Of a stretch of DNA of 64,000 nt, positions 16,043 to 25,075 are shown piece after piece. The notes under the pieces are model-generated. The model had not been told where the DNA came from and did no database searches. It saw nothing but the letters and a program-made list of their open reading frames with translations. The position numbers were made by a program, and so were the translations under genes. Each line of letters begins with the position of its first letter. The first letter of the stretch is position 1. Source of the stretch: Calditrichota bacterium (GTDB lineage: Bacteria > Electryoneota > RPQS01); contig JACJVZ010000001.1 of the NCBI GenBank assembly GCA_020637445.1, positions 558,001-622,000 on the forward strand, written 5' to 3'.

Positions 16043-17844
16043 GCGACAAAGGCAGCAAGACTTCCGAAGACCGTGATGTGATGGGCAAGGCCTACGATTC
16101 TGTTCTGGCGAAAAGACTGTGGGGATACGTCGGCGACCAAAAGCGCAAACTCTTCCTCGCCGTGTTTCTTTTGCTGCTCGGAGCGGTAACGGAATTGGCG
16201 GGGCCGTGGCTCTCGAAGATCGCGATTGACAAATACATCGCGAACGGCGACATGCCGGGACTGATGAAACTTGTAGTCATTTTTGTGATTATCGCCGCAT
16301 TGTCCACGGCTCTCAGATGGAGCCAGGTTTACTTGACAGGCGAAGCTGGTCAGATGATCATGTATCGACTGCGCCGCGACGTGTTCAACAAGCTGCAAGA
16401 GCTGTCAGTACCTTATTTTGACCGCAATCCGGTTGGAAGGCTGATGACTCGTGTGACGTCGGACGTACAGGCTCTTTATGAATTGTTTGGCTCGGGGATG
16501 GTGGCGATATTCGGCGACGTGTTTACGCTGCTGGGAATTACGGGCGTGATGTTCGCGATCAATTGGCGGCTGGCGTTGCTGACTCTGCTGGTGATACCGC
16601 TTTTGCTGGGTGTTACGTTCGCGTTCAGAAAGAAAGTGCGAGATCTCTACAGGAAGACGCGCGGACAGATTTCTAATCTGAACGGATACCTACAGGAGAA
16701 TATCACAGGAATGCGCGTGGTTCAGCTCTTTGGGAGAGAAAAACACAACTTCGACAAATTCCAAGAGCAAAACAGCGGCCTGAAGAACACTTATCTTGAC
16801 ACAATCTTCTTCTATGCCCTGTTCTTTCCCGGTGTCGAGTTCATCTCCGCGCTGGCAATCGGCGCGATTATCTGGGGCGGCGGCACAATGATGATCGCGG
16901 GAACCGTGACGGTCGGTACCCTCGTCGCGTTTCTGCAATACGTCGAGCGTTTCTACAGACCTGTGCGCGACCTTGCCGAAAAATACAACATTCTGCAAGC
17001 GGCGATGGCGGCGGCGGAACGCGTCTTCGGTGTGCTCGATGAGCCGATTCAAGTCGAAGAGAAATCAGGTTCCGGCACACCGCAACTCGCGGCTGAAAAT
17101 GCTCCCTTCATTGAGTTTCGGAACGTGTGGTTTGCCTACAAGCCGGATGAATGGGTCTTGCAGGACGTGAGCTTCGTCGTCAATGAAGGCCAATCGATCG
17201 CCGTGGTTGGTGCGACCGGTGCGGGGAAAACGACCATCATCTCGCTGCTTCAAAGATTTTACGATATTCAACGCGGCGCAATTCTCATCAGGGGCCGGGA
17301 TATTAGGGACTATCCCCTAAAGGAATTGCGGGCGATGCTGGGGATAGTTTTGCAGGATGTCTTTATTTTCGCGGGCAATATCACGGAAAATATTCGGTAT
17401 GGACAACCCGAAGCAAGCGATGAACAGGTTAAGGAAGCCTCCAAACTGGTATTTGCCGACCGGTTTATCGGGAGGCTGCCCGCTGGATATGATGAGCCGG
17501 TGGTCGAACGTGGAGCGACGTTATCCACGGGCCAGCGGCAATTGTTAGCTTTTGCTCGAGCTCTTCTAAGAAAACCGGAATTGCTGATTCTGGACGAGGC
17601 GACAGCCTCCATCGACACGGAAACCGAGCAGCTTATCCAGCAGGCCATTGGGAGAGTGTTGACAGGTCGTACGTCGATCATAATTGCGCACAGGTTATCC
17701 ACAATCCAGAGTTGCGACCGGATTTTGGTCATGCACCATGGGAAATTGCGGGAAGAAGGCACGCACGACGAACTTTTGAAACTGGGCGGAATCTACCACC
17801 GACTATACAAACTGCAATTTGGGCAAGGCGTGAAGGCTGCATAA
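16039..17844 (+). CDS. ABC exporter half-transporter with canonical Walker B glutamate
   Basis: 601 residues: a transmembrane domain (about 25-330) and a nucleotide-binding domain with Walker A GATGAGKTT, Walker B LLILDEATASID (intact glutamate), H-loop IAHRLS, and a non-canonical signature LSTGQ in place of LSGGQ. Its altered signature should face the altered Walker B of the upstream partner, so the heterodimer would have one competent and one degenerate ATP site. The ATGA overlap supports equimolar synthesis. Confidence 0.92.
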   Translation: MSDKGSKTSEDRDVMGKAYDSVLAKRLWGYVGDQKRKLFLAVFLLLLGAVTELAGPWLSKIAIDKYIANGDMPGLMKLVVIFVIIAALSTALRWSQVYLTGEAGQMIMYRLRRDVFNKLQELSVPYFDRNPVGRLMTRVTSDVQALYELFGSGMVAIFGDVFTLLGITGVMFAINWRLALLTLLVIPLLLGVTFAFRKKVRDLYRKTRGQISNLNGYLQENITGMRVVQLFGREKHNFDKFQEQNSGLKNTYLDTIFFYALFFPGVEFISALAIGAIIWGGGTMMIAGTVTVGTLVAFLQYVERFYRPVRDLAEKYNILQAAMAAAERVFGVLDEPIQVEEKSGSGTPQLAAENAPFIEFRNVWFAYKPDEWVLQDVSFVVNEGQSIAVVGATGAGKTTIISLLQRFYDIQRGAILIRGRDIRDYPLKELRAMLGIVLQDVFIFAGNITENIRYGQPEASDEQVKEASKLVFADRFIGRLPAGYDEPVVERGATLSTGQRQLLAFARALLRKPELLILDEATASIDTETEQLIQQAIGRVLTGRTSIIIAHRLSTIQSCDRILVMHHGKLREEGTHDELLKLGGIYHRLYKLQFGQGVKAA

Positions 17845-17858
17845 GCCGATGTGCTCGC

Positions 17859-17887
17859 TTGACTTTTGGGGGATTTTCTCCTACCTT
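17859..17887 (+). promoter_or_regulatory. Candidate promoter of the gatC-kdsB-pyrG operon
   Basis: TTGACT (17859-17864), 17 bp, TACCTT (17882-17887), 15 bp after the exporter gene's stop. It predicts a start near 17894 and a leader of about 49 nt. Confidence 0.5.
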
Positions 17888-17942
17888 AATTGGATTAGTG
17901 GTAAACTGTCAAACATGTTGTTTTTGTTGAGTTAAATTTCCC

Positions 17943-18233
17943 TTGAGTGTCACACGAAAAGAAATAGAATCGCTGGCCAAACTGGCGCGGTTGAGGCTTT
18001 CGGAGTCCGACATTGAAGGACTCTACAAAGACCTCAATTCGATTTTGGATTATTTCGACCAGCTCAAGGCTGTAGATGTGACTGGAATTGAGCCGATGGT
18101 GCATGCCGTGCAGGGGGATAATTTGCTCGAAGATGACGTTCCGCATGAGTCGCTTCCGCATGAAGTTGTGTTGCGGGATGCGCCTGACAGGACCAAGGAA
18201 TATTTCCGGTTGCCGCGAGTCTTAAACGGATGA
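17943..18233 (+). CDS. gatC: Asp-tRNA(Asn)/Glu-tRNA(Gln) amidotransferase subunit C
   Basis: 96 residues from a TTG start. It contains the GatC pattern: VTRKEIESLAKLARLRLSES at the start, the DLNSILDYFDQL helix, VDVTGIEPMVHAV, and the C-terminal LRDAP. GatC stabilises GatA-GatB and lets the enzyme convert misacylated Glu-tRNA(Gln) or Asp-tRNA(Asn). gatA and gatB are not adjacent here, so the subunits are encoded apart. The stop overlaps the kdsB start (ATGA). Confidence 0.93.
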   Translation: MSVTRKEIESLAKLARLRLSESDIEGLYKDLNSILDYFDQLKAVDVTGIEPMVHAVQGDNLLEDDVPHESLPHEVVLRDAPDRTKEYFRLPRVLNG

Positions 18234-18955
18234 GCCGTGTTCTGGCGGTGATTCCGGCGCGCTTCGGAGCCACCCGTTTTCCCGGTAAGCCTCTGGCGAT
18301 GCTTTGGGGCAAACCTATGGTGCAGCATGTCTGGGAAAAATGCCGCGCCGCAAATAGTCTTGACGGCGTGGTCGTGGCGACTGACGACGACCGGATATTG
18401 AAAGCCTGCGCAGGTTTTGGAGCAGATGCCGTGATGACAGATCCTGCGCTGCCCTCTGGCACGGACAGAGTCGCCGCCGCCGCGCGAGATTACGCTGACT
18501 TTGAATTCGTCTTGAACGTTCAAGGCGACGAACCGATGATGGAACCCGAAGTCATCGGCGCAGTCGCTGATCTGATGCGCCGCCACGGTGTCGAGATCGG
18601 TACTGCCGTTGTCCCGACTCGAGCGAACACGGAACTTGAGCGCCCGCACGTCGTCAAGGCAGTGGTTGCACACGACGGACGCGCGCTGTATTTCAGCCGG
18701 TCCGTGATCCCTTTCACACGAAACCAGCCTGACGGGTTGATTCACAACCGTCATCTCGGAATTTACGGTTTCCGAAGTGACGTCCTGAAAGAGCTTGTCA
18801 AACTGCCTCCGTCTCCGCTTGAGAAAGTGGAGAGCCTCGAGCAATTGCGTTGGCTGGAAGCGGGTTACTCCATTCACACGGTAGCAGTCCAGAGCGATTC
18901 CTCCGGCATCGACACACCTGAAGATTTGCAGAACCTTTCTCTCCGAAATTACTGA
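18230..18955 (+). CDS. kdsB: CMP-KDO synthetase (3-deoxy-manno-octulosonate cytidylyltransferase)
   Basis: 241 residues, the usual family length. It starts with the nucleotide-binding IPARFGATRFPGKPL and has VVATDDDRI, SGTDRV, NVQGDEP and the FSRSVIPF segment, all KdsB signatures. It activates KDO with CTP to give CMP-KDO for the LPS inner core. It sits directly before pyrG, which makes CTP, and three genes before kdsA, which makes KDO-8-phosphate, so the operon groups KDO activation with its inputs. Confidence 0.95.
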   Translation: MSRVLAVIPARFGATRFPGKPLAMLWGKPMVQHVWEKCRAANSLDGVVVATDDDRILKACAGFGADAVMTDPALPSGTDRVAAAARDYADFEFVLNVQGDEPMMEPEVIGAVADLMRRHGVEIGTAVVPTRANTELERPHVVKAVVAHDGRALYFSRSVIPFTRNQPDGLIHNRHLGIYGFRSDVLKELVKLPPSPLEKVESLEQLRWLEAGYSIHTVAVQSDSSGIDTPEDLQNLSLRNY

Positions 18956-18964
18956 CTTAAGACT

Positions 18965-20656
18965 ATGGCACCGCAAAAAAAATCTCGTAAGAGCATCCGC
19001 GCGAAATATGTGTTTATCACCGGCGGTGTGGTGTCATCGCTGGGAAAGGGTATCGCATCGGCGTCGATCGGCAGGTTGCTCAAAGCTCGCGGAATGCGAG
19101 TGTCGATGATGAAGCTCGATCCATACATTAACGTGGATCCGGGAACGATGAATCCGTTTCAGCACGGCGAGGTGTATGTCACCGAGGACGGCGCTGAAAC
19201 GGATCTTGATTTAGGGCACTACGAGCGCTTCATCGACGAAGACATGTCGCGGGCGAACAACGCGACGACTGGCCAGATTTATCACACGGTAATATCGAAA
19301 GAGCGTAAGGGTGACTATCTTGGCGCGACGGTTCAGGTGATTCCGCACATCACGGGCGAAATCATTGAACGGATGGAAGCGGTTACACGCGGACAAAAGC
19401 ATTTCGACGTCGTGTTGGTCGAGGTTGGCGGCACAGTCGGCGACATCGAAAGTTTGCCGTACCTCGAAGCGATCCGCCAGTTCGGACTTGAGCTTGGACC
19501 GAAGAATTGCGTTTACATTCACCTGACTTTGGTCCCGTTCATCCAAACGGCACGCGAAGTGAAAACCAAACCGACTCAGCACTCTGTCAAAGAACTGCGC
19601 GAGATTGGTGTGCAGCCGGACTTGCTCTTGTGCCGGACGGACCGTCCGCTTGACAAAAAAGTCAAGGACAAAATTGCGCTGTTCTGCAATGTCAGTCGCG
19701 AAGACGTTTTTGACGTGCCGGATGTGGACACCGTTTATGAGCTGCCGCTCTTGCTCGAACGCGAAGGCATGGGCAAGCGCATACTTACGCTGCTCGGTCT
19801 GAGGGCGAAAGACCCCGAGTTTTCGCAATGGCAATCCGTTGTTCGAAAGATCAAGCATCCGACCAAGCACGTGAAGATCGCAATCGCCGGCAAGTATGTT
19901 GAGGTTCGTGATTCGTACAAGTCGATCATCGAGTCGTTCATTCATGCGGGGGCACATCACGGCGCAAACGTCGAATTGAAATGGATCGAAGCCGAAGAAT
20001 TCGAGAGTGGCGACGCGCGTGAACTGATGGCTGGTTGCAGCGGACTCTTGGTCCCGGGCGGCTTCGGAGAACGCGGCATCGAGGGGAAGATTGCCGCCGT
20101 GGGGCACGCTCGAATGAAGAACATACCGTTTTTTGGAATATGCTTGGGAATGCAGGCGGCTGTGATTGAGTATGCCCGCAGCGTTTGCGGACTTAAGCGC
20201 GCGAACTCAACGGAGTTTGCACCGACCACCAAGCATCCGGTGATTGATTTGCTTCCCGATCAACGCGGACTGAAGCAAAAGGGCGCGACGATGCGGCTGG
20301 GCAGCTATCCGTGCTTTTTGCTGCGCGGATCGAAGGCGCATGCGGCCTTTGGATCGGACGCAATCACCGAACGGCATCGCCACAGATTTGAAGTGAACAA
20401 CAGATACCGCGAGCAGCTTGAGCAAAACGGCCTGGTATGTTCAGGCGTATGGCCGGGAGGTGATCTGGTCGAGATCATCGAATTGCCGGGACACCCGTGG
20501 TTTCTGGCGGTGCAGTTTCACCCGGAATTGAAAAGTCGTCCGACACATCCACATCCTCTGTTCAGGGATTTTGTGGGCGCGTGCTTGGAATATGGTGAGC
20601 CGAAAGCGAAAGAGCATGCTTCGGCGAAGAAACTTGAAACAGTAACAGAGGAGTAG
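18965..20656 (+). CDS. pyrG: CTP synthase
   Basis: 563 residues. The synthetase domain starts with KYVFITGGVVSSLGKGIASAS and includes the DPYINVDPGTMNPFQHGEV block. The C-terminal glutamine amidotransferase domain has the nucleophile Cys near residue 393 in GICLGMQ and the His/Glu pair in QFHPE. It converts UTP to CTP using glutamine and ATP. The extra Lys/Glu-rich tail after residue 545 is ordinary for the family. Confidence 0.97.
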   Translation: MAPQKKSRKSIRAKYVFITGGVVSSLGKGIASASIGRLLKARGMRVSMMKLDPYINVDPGTMNPFQHGEVYVTEDGAETDLDLGHYERFIDEDMSRANNATTGQIYHTVISKERKGDYLGATVQVIPHITGEIIERMEAVTRGQKHFDVVLVEVGGTVGDIESLPYLEAIRQFGLELGPKNCVYIHLTLVPFIQTAREVKTKPTQHSVKELREIGVQPDLLLCRTDRPLDKKVKDKIALFCNVSREDVFDVPDVDTVYELPLLLEREGMGKRILTLLGLRAKDPEFSQWQSVVRKIKHPTKHVKIAIAGKYVEVRDSYKSIIESFIHAGAHHGANVELKWIEAEEFESGDARELMAGCSGLLVPGGFGERGIEGKIAAVGHARMKNIPFFGICLGMQAAVIEYARSVCGLKRANSTEFAPTTKHPVIDLLPDQRGLKQKGATMRLGSYPCFLLRGSKAHAAFGSDAITERHRHRFEVNNRYREQLEQNGLVCSGVWPGGDLVEIIELPGHPWFLAVQFHPELKSRPTHPHPLFRDFVGACLEYGEPKAKEHASAKKLETVTEE

Positions 20657-20658
20657 GA

Positions 20659-21678
20659 GTGGAGCGCACCCACAAGGCGACGCTCATTCCCGGTGACGGT
20701 ATCGGCCCGTCGATCTCCGAGGCCGCAGTGGCCATTATGGAGGCGACGGGCGTTGTCATTCAGTGGGAAGTATGTCATGCCGGCTTAGCTGCCATCGCCA
20801 ACGGCAAGGATCCGTTGCCGAAGGAGACCGCGGATTCGATTGACCGTACGGGCGTAGTGCTCAAAGGACCGATCACCACTCCGGTGGGTGGCGGTTACAA
20901 GAGCGTCAACGTCTCGTTGAGACAGAAATACGATCTCTACGCGAATTTGCGGCCTTGCCGTTCATTCGAAGGATTGGTGACGCCTTTTCCGAACACGGAC
21001 ATAGTCGTCGTCCGCGAGAATACGGAAGGACTTTATACCGGTCAAGAAATGTACGTCGATCCGGACAAGCGCGCGGCGATAGTCGTCGCCTGCAATACGC
21101 GCTCGTCGATGGACCGTGTGTGCAAATACACGTTCGAGTGGGCGCGTGCCAACGGACGAAAGAAAGTCACGTGTATTCACAAGGCGAACATCCTAAAAGT
21201 TTTCTCCGGAATATTTCTTGAGAGCTTTCGCGAAATTTCCAAGGGCTATCCCGAGCTTGCCGCGGACGAAAAAATCATCGACGCCGCAAGCATGGAAATG
21301 GTTCGCAAGCCTCATATCTTCGACGTCGTCGTAACGACGAACTTATTCGGCGATATTATTTCTGACTTGACGGCGGGATTGGTTGGAGGATTGGGCGTTG
21401 CGCCCGGCGCAAATTACGGAGACAAAGTCGCGATTTTTGAAGCGATTCACGGCAGCGCGCCAGACATCGCAGGCAAGGGAATTGCCAATCCGATTTCGCT
21501 CGTGCTGGCGGGAGCGATGATGCTGAAGCACATCGGCGAAGATCAAGCGTCCGAAAGTGTGAACACTGCTGTCCGCGCCGTGATCAAGGAAGGCAAGTAC
21601 CTGACGCCTGATCTATTACAGGGATCGAAGTACGGCACGGCAGATTTGACGAAGGCCATCATTGACAAGCTCGATTGA
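20659..21678 (+). CDS. NAD-type isocitrate/isopropylmalate dehydrogenase family enzyme, probably isocitrate dehydrogenase
   Basis: 339 residues from GTG 20659, 2 bp after pyrG. The beta-decarboxylating dehydrogenase features are LIPGDGIGP at the start, the substrate loop VNVSLRQKYDLYANLRP, VVRENTEGLY, the catalytic Lys in HKANILK, and the GSAPDIAGKGIANP metal/cofactor region. The NVSLRQ phosphate-site segment favours isocitrate over isopropylmalate. The cofactor is likely NAD. kdsA starts within its last 17 bases. Confidence 0.85.
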   Translation: MERTHKATLIPGDGIGPSISEAAVAIMEATGVVIQWEVCHAGLAAIANGKDPLPKETADSIDRTGVVLKGPITTPVGGGYKSVNVSLRQKYDLYANLRPCRSFEGLVTPFPNTDIVVVRENTEGLYTGQEMYVDPDKRAAIVVACNTRSSMDRVCKYTFEWARANGRKKVTCIHKANILKVFSGIFLESFREISKGYPELAADEKIIDAASMEMVRKPHIFDVVVTTNLFGDIISDLTAGLVGGLGVAPGANYGDKVAIFEAIHGSAPDIAGKGIANPISLVLAGAMMLKHIGEDQASESVNTAVRAVIKEGKYLTPDLLQGSKYGTADLTKAIIDKLD

Positions 21679-22486
21679 CATAGGCGGCGAGTTTTATCCG
21701 CTCGCAATCATCGCAGGGCCGTGTGTTATCGAATCGGAAGATCTCTGTCTGTACGTCGCGGAAGAGCTTGCGGGAATTGCTGTGCGGACGGGAGTGTTGC
21801 CGATATTTAAGGCGAGTTTCGACAAAGCGAACCGCACGTCCGTGACGAGTTTCCGAGGACCGGGATTGGAAGAAGGTCTAAGGATATTAGAGAAGGTGCG
21901 CAGTACGAGCGGATTGCCTGTTACGACAGACATACATTTGCCGGAGCAAGCGGCGCCTGCAAGCGAAGTCGTGGACATTCTGCAAATCCCGGCCTTTTTG
22001 TGCCGCCAAACGGATATGCTTGTCGCCGCTGGTAAGACAGGGAAGGCCGTAAATGTCAAGAAGGGCCAGTTTGTCGCTCCGGAAGACATGAAATACGCGG
22101 CTGACAAGATAGCATCGACGGGCAACGGCAAGATTTTGTTTACCGAACGCGGCGCAAATTTCGGATATCGCGATCTTGTCGTGGACATGCGTTCGTTGGT
22201 AATCATGTCCGAGATTGGATTCCCCGTGATTTTCGACGCGACGCACAGCGTACAGAAAATGGGCGGACAAGGCGGAGGCGTGTCCGGAGGATCTCCGAAG
22301 TATATCGGCCCGCTCTCTCGAGCGGCCGTCGCCACCGGTGCAGTGTCCGGTGTTTTCGTTGAAACACATCCGAATCCGTCGCATGCTCTTTCCGACGGGG
22401 CGAATATGCTGCCGTTGCCGGAACTTGAAACGTTGGTCAGTAGTCTGGTGAGAGTCGTTGAATCATTGAAAGAGAATCCTAAATGA
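21662..22486 (+). CDS. kdsA: 3-deoxy-8-phosphooctulonate synthase, metal-dependent class
   Basis: 274 residues from TTG 21662, overlapping the dehydrogenase by 17 bp. Motifs are FKASFDKANRTS, SFRGPGLEEGL, the TDIHLPEQA metal-loop region, and FDATHSVQ. Cys21 in AGPCVIES occupies the position that is Asn in the metal-free E. coli enzyme, which assigns it to the metal-requiring class (as in Aquifex). It condenses arabinose-5-phosphate with PEP to give KDO-8-phosphate for LPS. Confidence 0.95.
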   Translation: MTSSIDIGGEFYPLAIIAGPCVIESEDLCLYVAEELAGIAVRTGVLPIFKASFDKANRTSVTSFRGPGLEEGLRILEKVRSTSGLPVTTDIHLPEQAAPASEVVDILQIPAFLCRQTDMLVAAGKTGKAVNVKKGQFVAPEDMKYAADKIASTGNGKILFTERGANFGYRDLVVDMRSLVIMSEIGFPVIFDATHSVQKMGGQGGGVSGGSPKYIGPLSRAAVATGAVSGVFVETHPNPSHALSDGANMLPLPELETLVSSLVRVVESLKENPK

Positions 22487-22863
22487 GCACCGGACGTGAC
22501 AAGATTCGCTTGAAGGACATTCAGATTTATGCTTACCACGGCGCTCTAGAAGAAGAACGACGGTTAGGCCAACTGTTTGAACTCGACTGTGAAGTGACGG
22601 GAGATTTTGGTCGCGGCGGCAGTGGCGACGATTTGCATTGGACTGTTGACTACACGCTTTTATATCAAGAAGTAAGTAGCGTGTTTTTGGCAAAGTCCTA
22701 TCAATTGCTTGAAACGTGCGGTGCCGAATTGGCGATGGCCGTCTTGGCGAAATTTAGCAGTGTCGACGAAGTGGTTATTCGTGTCAGGAAACCACACGTC
22801 CCAATGGGGGGAGTAATAGGAGGCGTAGAAGTAGAGATCGCAAGAAAACGAATCCATGATTAA
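22483..22863 (+). CDS. folB: Dihydroneopterin aldolase
   Basis: 126 residues overlapping kdsA by 4 bp. It has the FolB opening KDIQIYAYHGALEEERRLGQ, the DYTLLYQEV segment, the central LLETCGAELA (usual LLE...A helix) and the C-terminal VRVRKPHVPMGG-like strand, here IRVRKPHVPMGGVIGGVEVEI. It cleaves dihydroneopterin to 6-hydroxymethyl-dihydropterin in folate synthesis. It is coupled to folK, the next step, by an 8-bp overlap. Confidence 0.93.
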   Translation: MSTGRDKIRLKDIQIYAYHGALEEERRLGQLFELDCEVTGDFGRGGSGDDLHWTVDYTLLYQEVSSVFLAKSYQLLETCGAELAMAVLAKFSSVDEVVIRVRKPHVPMGGVIGGVEVEIARKRIHD

Positions 22864-23344
22864 CTACGCCTACGTGGCATTCGGTTCCAACGAAGGTGAC
22901 CGAATCAAGAATCTCGCGGAAGTGATGAAGGAGTTTGGCCAGCGCGGGATACACCTGCGGAGAATGGCCAAGCTCTATGCATCAAAACCGGCGGAAAGCG
23001 TAGCAGGCGAGATTTTCTTGAATACGGTTTTGGAATGCGGGAAGTCCGCGTCGATAGAGACGTTTTTCGAAGTACTTCAAAGAATCGAATTGTCATTAGG
23101 GAGCCTCAACAAGAAAAACGGGGCGAGCAGGACTTGTGATCTTGATCTCTTATTGTGGGGTAACTTGACGAGTGACTCTATAGACCTGACGATTCCTCAT
23201 CCTCGTATAGCCCAACGGGATTTTGTTCTCCGCCCGTTGTGCGATTTGATCCCAGATGAGATTATGCCCGGAACGATGAAACGATTCTCGGAATTGCTTG
23301 CGGAGTGCAAAACCGAGTTCGTACTAAGAGTGGTGGAGCGGTAA
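22856..23344 (+). CDS. folK: 6-hydroxymethyl-dihydropterin pyrophosphokinase
   Basis: 162 residues. It has YVAFGSNEGDRIKNL at the start, the FLNTVLE strand, the conserved RTCDLDLLLWG (canonical RTxDLDLL) Mg/ATP motif and IPHPRIAQRDFVLRPL. It transfers pyrophosphate from ATP to the FolB product. The kinase gene begins 5 bp after its stop. Confidence 0.95.
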   Translation: MINYAYVAFGSNEGDRIKNLAEVMKEFGQRGIHLRRMAKLYASKPAESVAGEIFLNTVLECGKSASIETFFEVLQRIELSLGSLNKKNGASRTCDLDLLLWGNLTSDSIDLTIPHPRIAQRDFVLRPLCDLIPDEIMPGTMKRFSELLAECKTEFVLRVVER

Positions 23345-23349
23345 GCGAG

Positions 23350-23991
23350 TTGAAAACTTCACATCGTTACATAGCGATCGAAGGTGTAATCGGGGTCGGC
23401 AAGACGTCGCTGGCTCGGATACTCTCCGAGAAGCTCAACGGGAGGTTAATCCTCGAAAACCACGACGAGAATCCTTTTTTAGCTCAGTTTTACAAGGATC
23501 CGCGTCACTTCGCCTTTCAGACTCAGATGTTTTTCTTGTTGTCGCGGTTTCGTCAGCAGCAAGAATTACCGGAACCGGATTTCTTTCATTCGACGTTGAT
23601 ATCCGACTATATTTTCCCGAAGGACCGCATTTTCGCGTACATCAATCTCAGCGAAAACGAGTTGAATTTGTACGAGAAGGTCATGGCGCTGATGGAAATG
23701 CGGGTCCGCAAGCCTGACATCGTTGTATATCTCCAAAGTTCAACCGAGCGGTTGATGCGCAACATACGTACGCGCAGCCGCCCGTACGAGCGCGAAATGT
23801 CCGAGGAGTACATTCGCACGTTGAACGAAGGATACAACCACTACTTCTTCAATTACGAAGAAACTCCACTGCTAATCGTAAATACGACGCAGCTTGATTT
23901 TGTGAACAATGCCGACCATCTTGCGGCGATAACGGCGGAGATTGAACGTGAGCAGCTCGGCACACGCTACTTCAACCCGGTGGATATTTAG
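23350..23991 (+). CDS. Deoxynucleoside kinase
   Basis: 213 residues from TTG 23350; an upstream ATG at 23305 would overlap folK by 40 bp and add a non-homologous extension. The P-loop is EGVIGVGKTS. ENHDENPFLAQFYKDP, then FLLSRFRQQ, matches the substrate pocket and DRS-like region of the dCK/dGK family, and RTRSRPYER gives the lid arginines. It phosphorylates deoxynucleosides for salvage. Which base it prefers cannot be read from the sequence. It is often found after folK in FCB genomes. Confidence 0.88.
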   Translation: MKTSHRYIAIEGVIGVGKTSLARILSEKLNGRLILENHDENPFLAQFYKDPRHFAFQTQMFFLLSRFRQQQELPEPDFFHSTLISDYIFPKDRIFAYINLSENELNLYEKVMALMEMRVRKPDIVVYLQSSTERLMRNIRTRSRPYEREMSEEYIRTLNEGYNHYFFNYEETPLLIVNTTQLDFVNNADHLAAITAEIEREQLGTRYFNPVDI

Positions 23992-23992
23992 A

Positions 23993-24166
23993 ATGCTTAG
24001 AATGCTCTTGACGGTAATCGCGGCTGTGTTAGCAGTGAAGGTACTGCTGAACATGCTTCGGCCCAAAAAGCAGGAGCCAACCGTAAAAGGCAGACCGACG
24101 AAATCGTCCGTAACGGACCGCCGTTTGGAAGACATCGAAGACGCCGATTTCAAAGAGATTAAATAG
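23993..24166 (+). CDS. Small single-pass membrane protein
   Basis: 57 residues from the ATG directly after the kinase stop. One N-terminal helix (about 3-20: LRMLLTVIAAVLAVKVLLNM), then a basic patch and an acidic C-terminus (RRLEDIEDADFKEIK). It ends 2 bp before ridA. The acidic DxEDADFxEIK tail resembles the ends of small uncharacterised FCB membrane proteins. I cannot assign a function. Confidence 0.65.
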   Translation: MLRMLLTVIAAVLAVKVLLNMLRPKKQEPTVKGRPTKSSVTDRRLEDIEDADFKEIK

Positions 24167-24168
24167 TC

Positions 24169-24561
24169 ATGCGAGATATTGTTAGCACATCCGATGCGCC
24201 TGCGGCGATCGGGCCATACAGTCAGGCCGTGAAGGCCGGCGGCTCCCTGCTTTTCACAGCCGGTCAAATTCCGCTGGACCCCAAAACAATGGAAGTCGTC
24301 GGTGCAACGGCCGCGGAACAATGCGCACAGGTAATGAAGAACCTTGCCGCGGTACTTGAAGCCGCTGGAACAACTTTCGAGCGAGTCGTGAAGACGACGA
24401 TCTTTCTTAAGTCAATGGGCGATTTCGCGTCGGTTAACGAAGTTTACGCGAAGTATTTCCCGAGCGCACCTCCCGCTCGCAGCACGGTAGCGGTTGCGGG
24501 ATTGCCGAAGGATGTATTGGTAGAAATCGAATGCGTCGCGCTTCTGCCTTCGGGCTGGTAG
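24169..24561 (+). CDS. ridA: RidA family enamine/imine deaminase
   Basis: 130 residues, the family length. It has SDAPAAIGPYSQAV, LLFTAGQIPLDP, and AVAGLPKDVLVEIECVAL with the Arg in ARSTV that binds the carboxylate. RidA hydrolyses reactive 2-aminoacrylate and related enamines produced by PLP enzymes. The next gene begins 31 bp before its stop in another frame. Confidence 0.95.
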   Translation: MRDIVSTSDAPAAIGPYSQAVKAGGSLLFTAGQIPLDPKTMEVVGATAAEQCAQVMKNLAAVLEAAGTTFERVVKTTIFLKSMGDFASVNEVYAKYFPSAPPARSTVAVAGLPKDVLVEIECVALLPSGW

Positions 24562-25064
24562 TCTGTCTTCTGATATGTTCGGCCGCGGCGAGTGCGCAGA
24601 CAATCGACCGCGCCAAACCTATGAAGAGCACGACGGGCGCGGTCTTTCGTTCGCTTGCAGTTCCGGGATGGGGTCAATGGTACAATGAGTCGCGCATCAA
24701 GTCGGTGACTTTTTTCGCCTTCGAGTCTCTTTTTATTTACGGCATTCTTAAGAACAATAGTTCAATGATGGCGGCGAAGCGCGCCGATGCGACCGTGCCG
24801 TTCCGTTACGATCCGGAGCATCGCGGACTTGGTGTACCGGAGAGAATAGATACTTATGTTCCCGTTTTTGTGCGCGACACTTTTCGGGAAGAACATTTCT
24901 TTCGTAGCAGCCGCAACAAATTGGTTTGGTGGCTGGTTGGCATGAAGCTCCTTTCCATGGGAGATGCCTACGTGGACGCACAGCTTTATAAAATTGACAT
25001 CTCGCCTGACCTTTCGTTGCTTGACGACGACGGCTTTTTGTTAGGCGCCACAATTAGATTTTAG
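24531..25064 (+). CDS. DUF5683-like secreted or membrane protein
   Basis: 177 residues with a signal peptide (about 1-23, ending SAAASAQ). The motif VFRSLAVPGWGQWYNESRIKSVTFFAFE corresponds to the P-G-x-GQ-x-YN signature of DUF5683, common in FCB genomes. A second hydrophobic stretch lies at about 60-76. Function is unknown. The start overlaps ridA by 31 bp, supporting cotranscription. Confidence 0.78.
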   Translation: MRRASAFGLVVCLLICSAAASAQTIDRAKPMKSTTGAVFRSLAVPGWGQWYNESRIKSVTFFAFESLFIYGILKNNSSMMAAKRADATVPFRYDPEHRGLGVPERIDTYVPVFVRDTFREEHFFRSSRNKLVWWLVGMKLLSMGDAYVDAQLYKIDISPDLSLLDDDGFLLGATIRF

Positions 25065-25075
25065 TAATTACAAAA

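Noticed and set aside
19211..20107. 298-codon open frame antisense to pyrG
   Set aside because: pyrG is certain; the antisense frame has no start signal or homology-like features.
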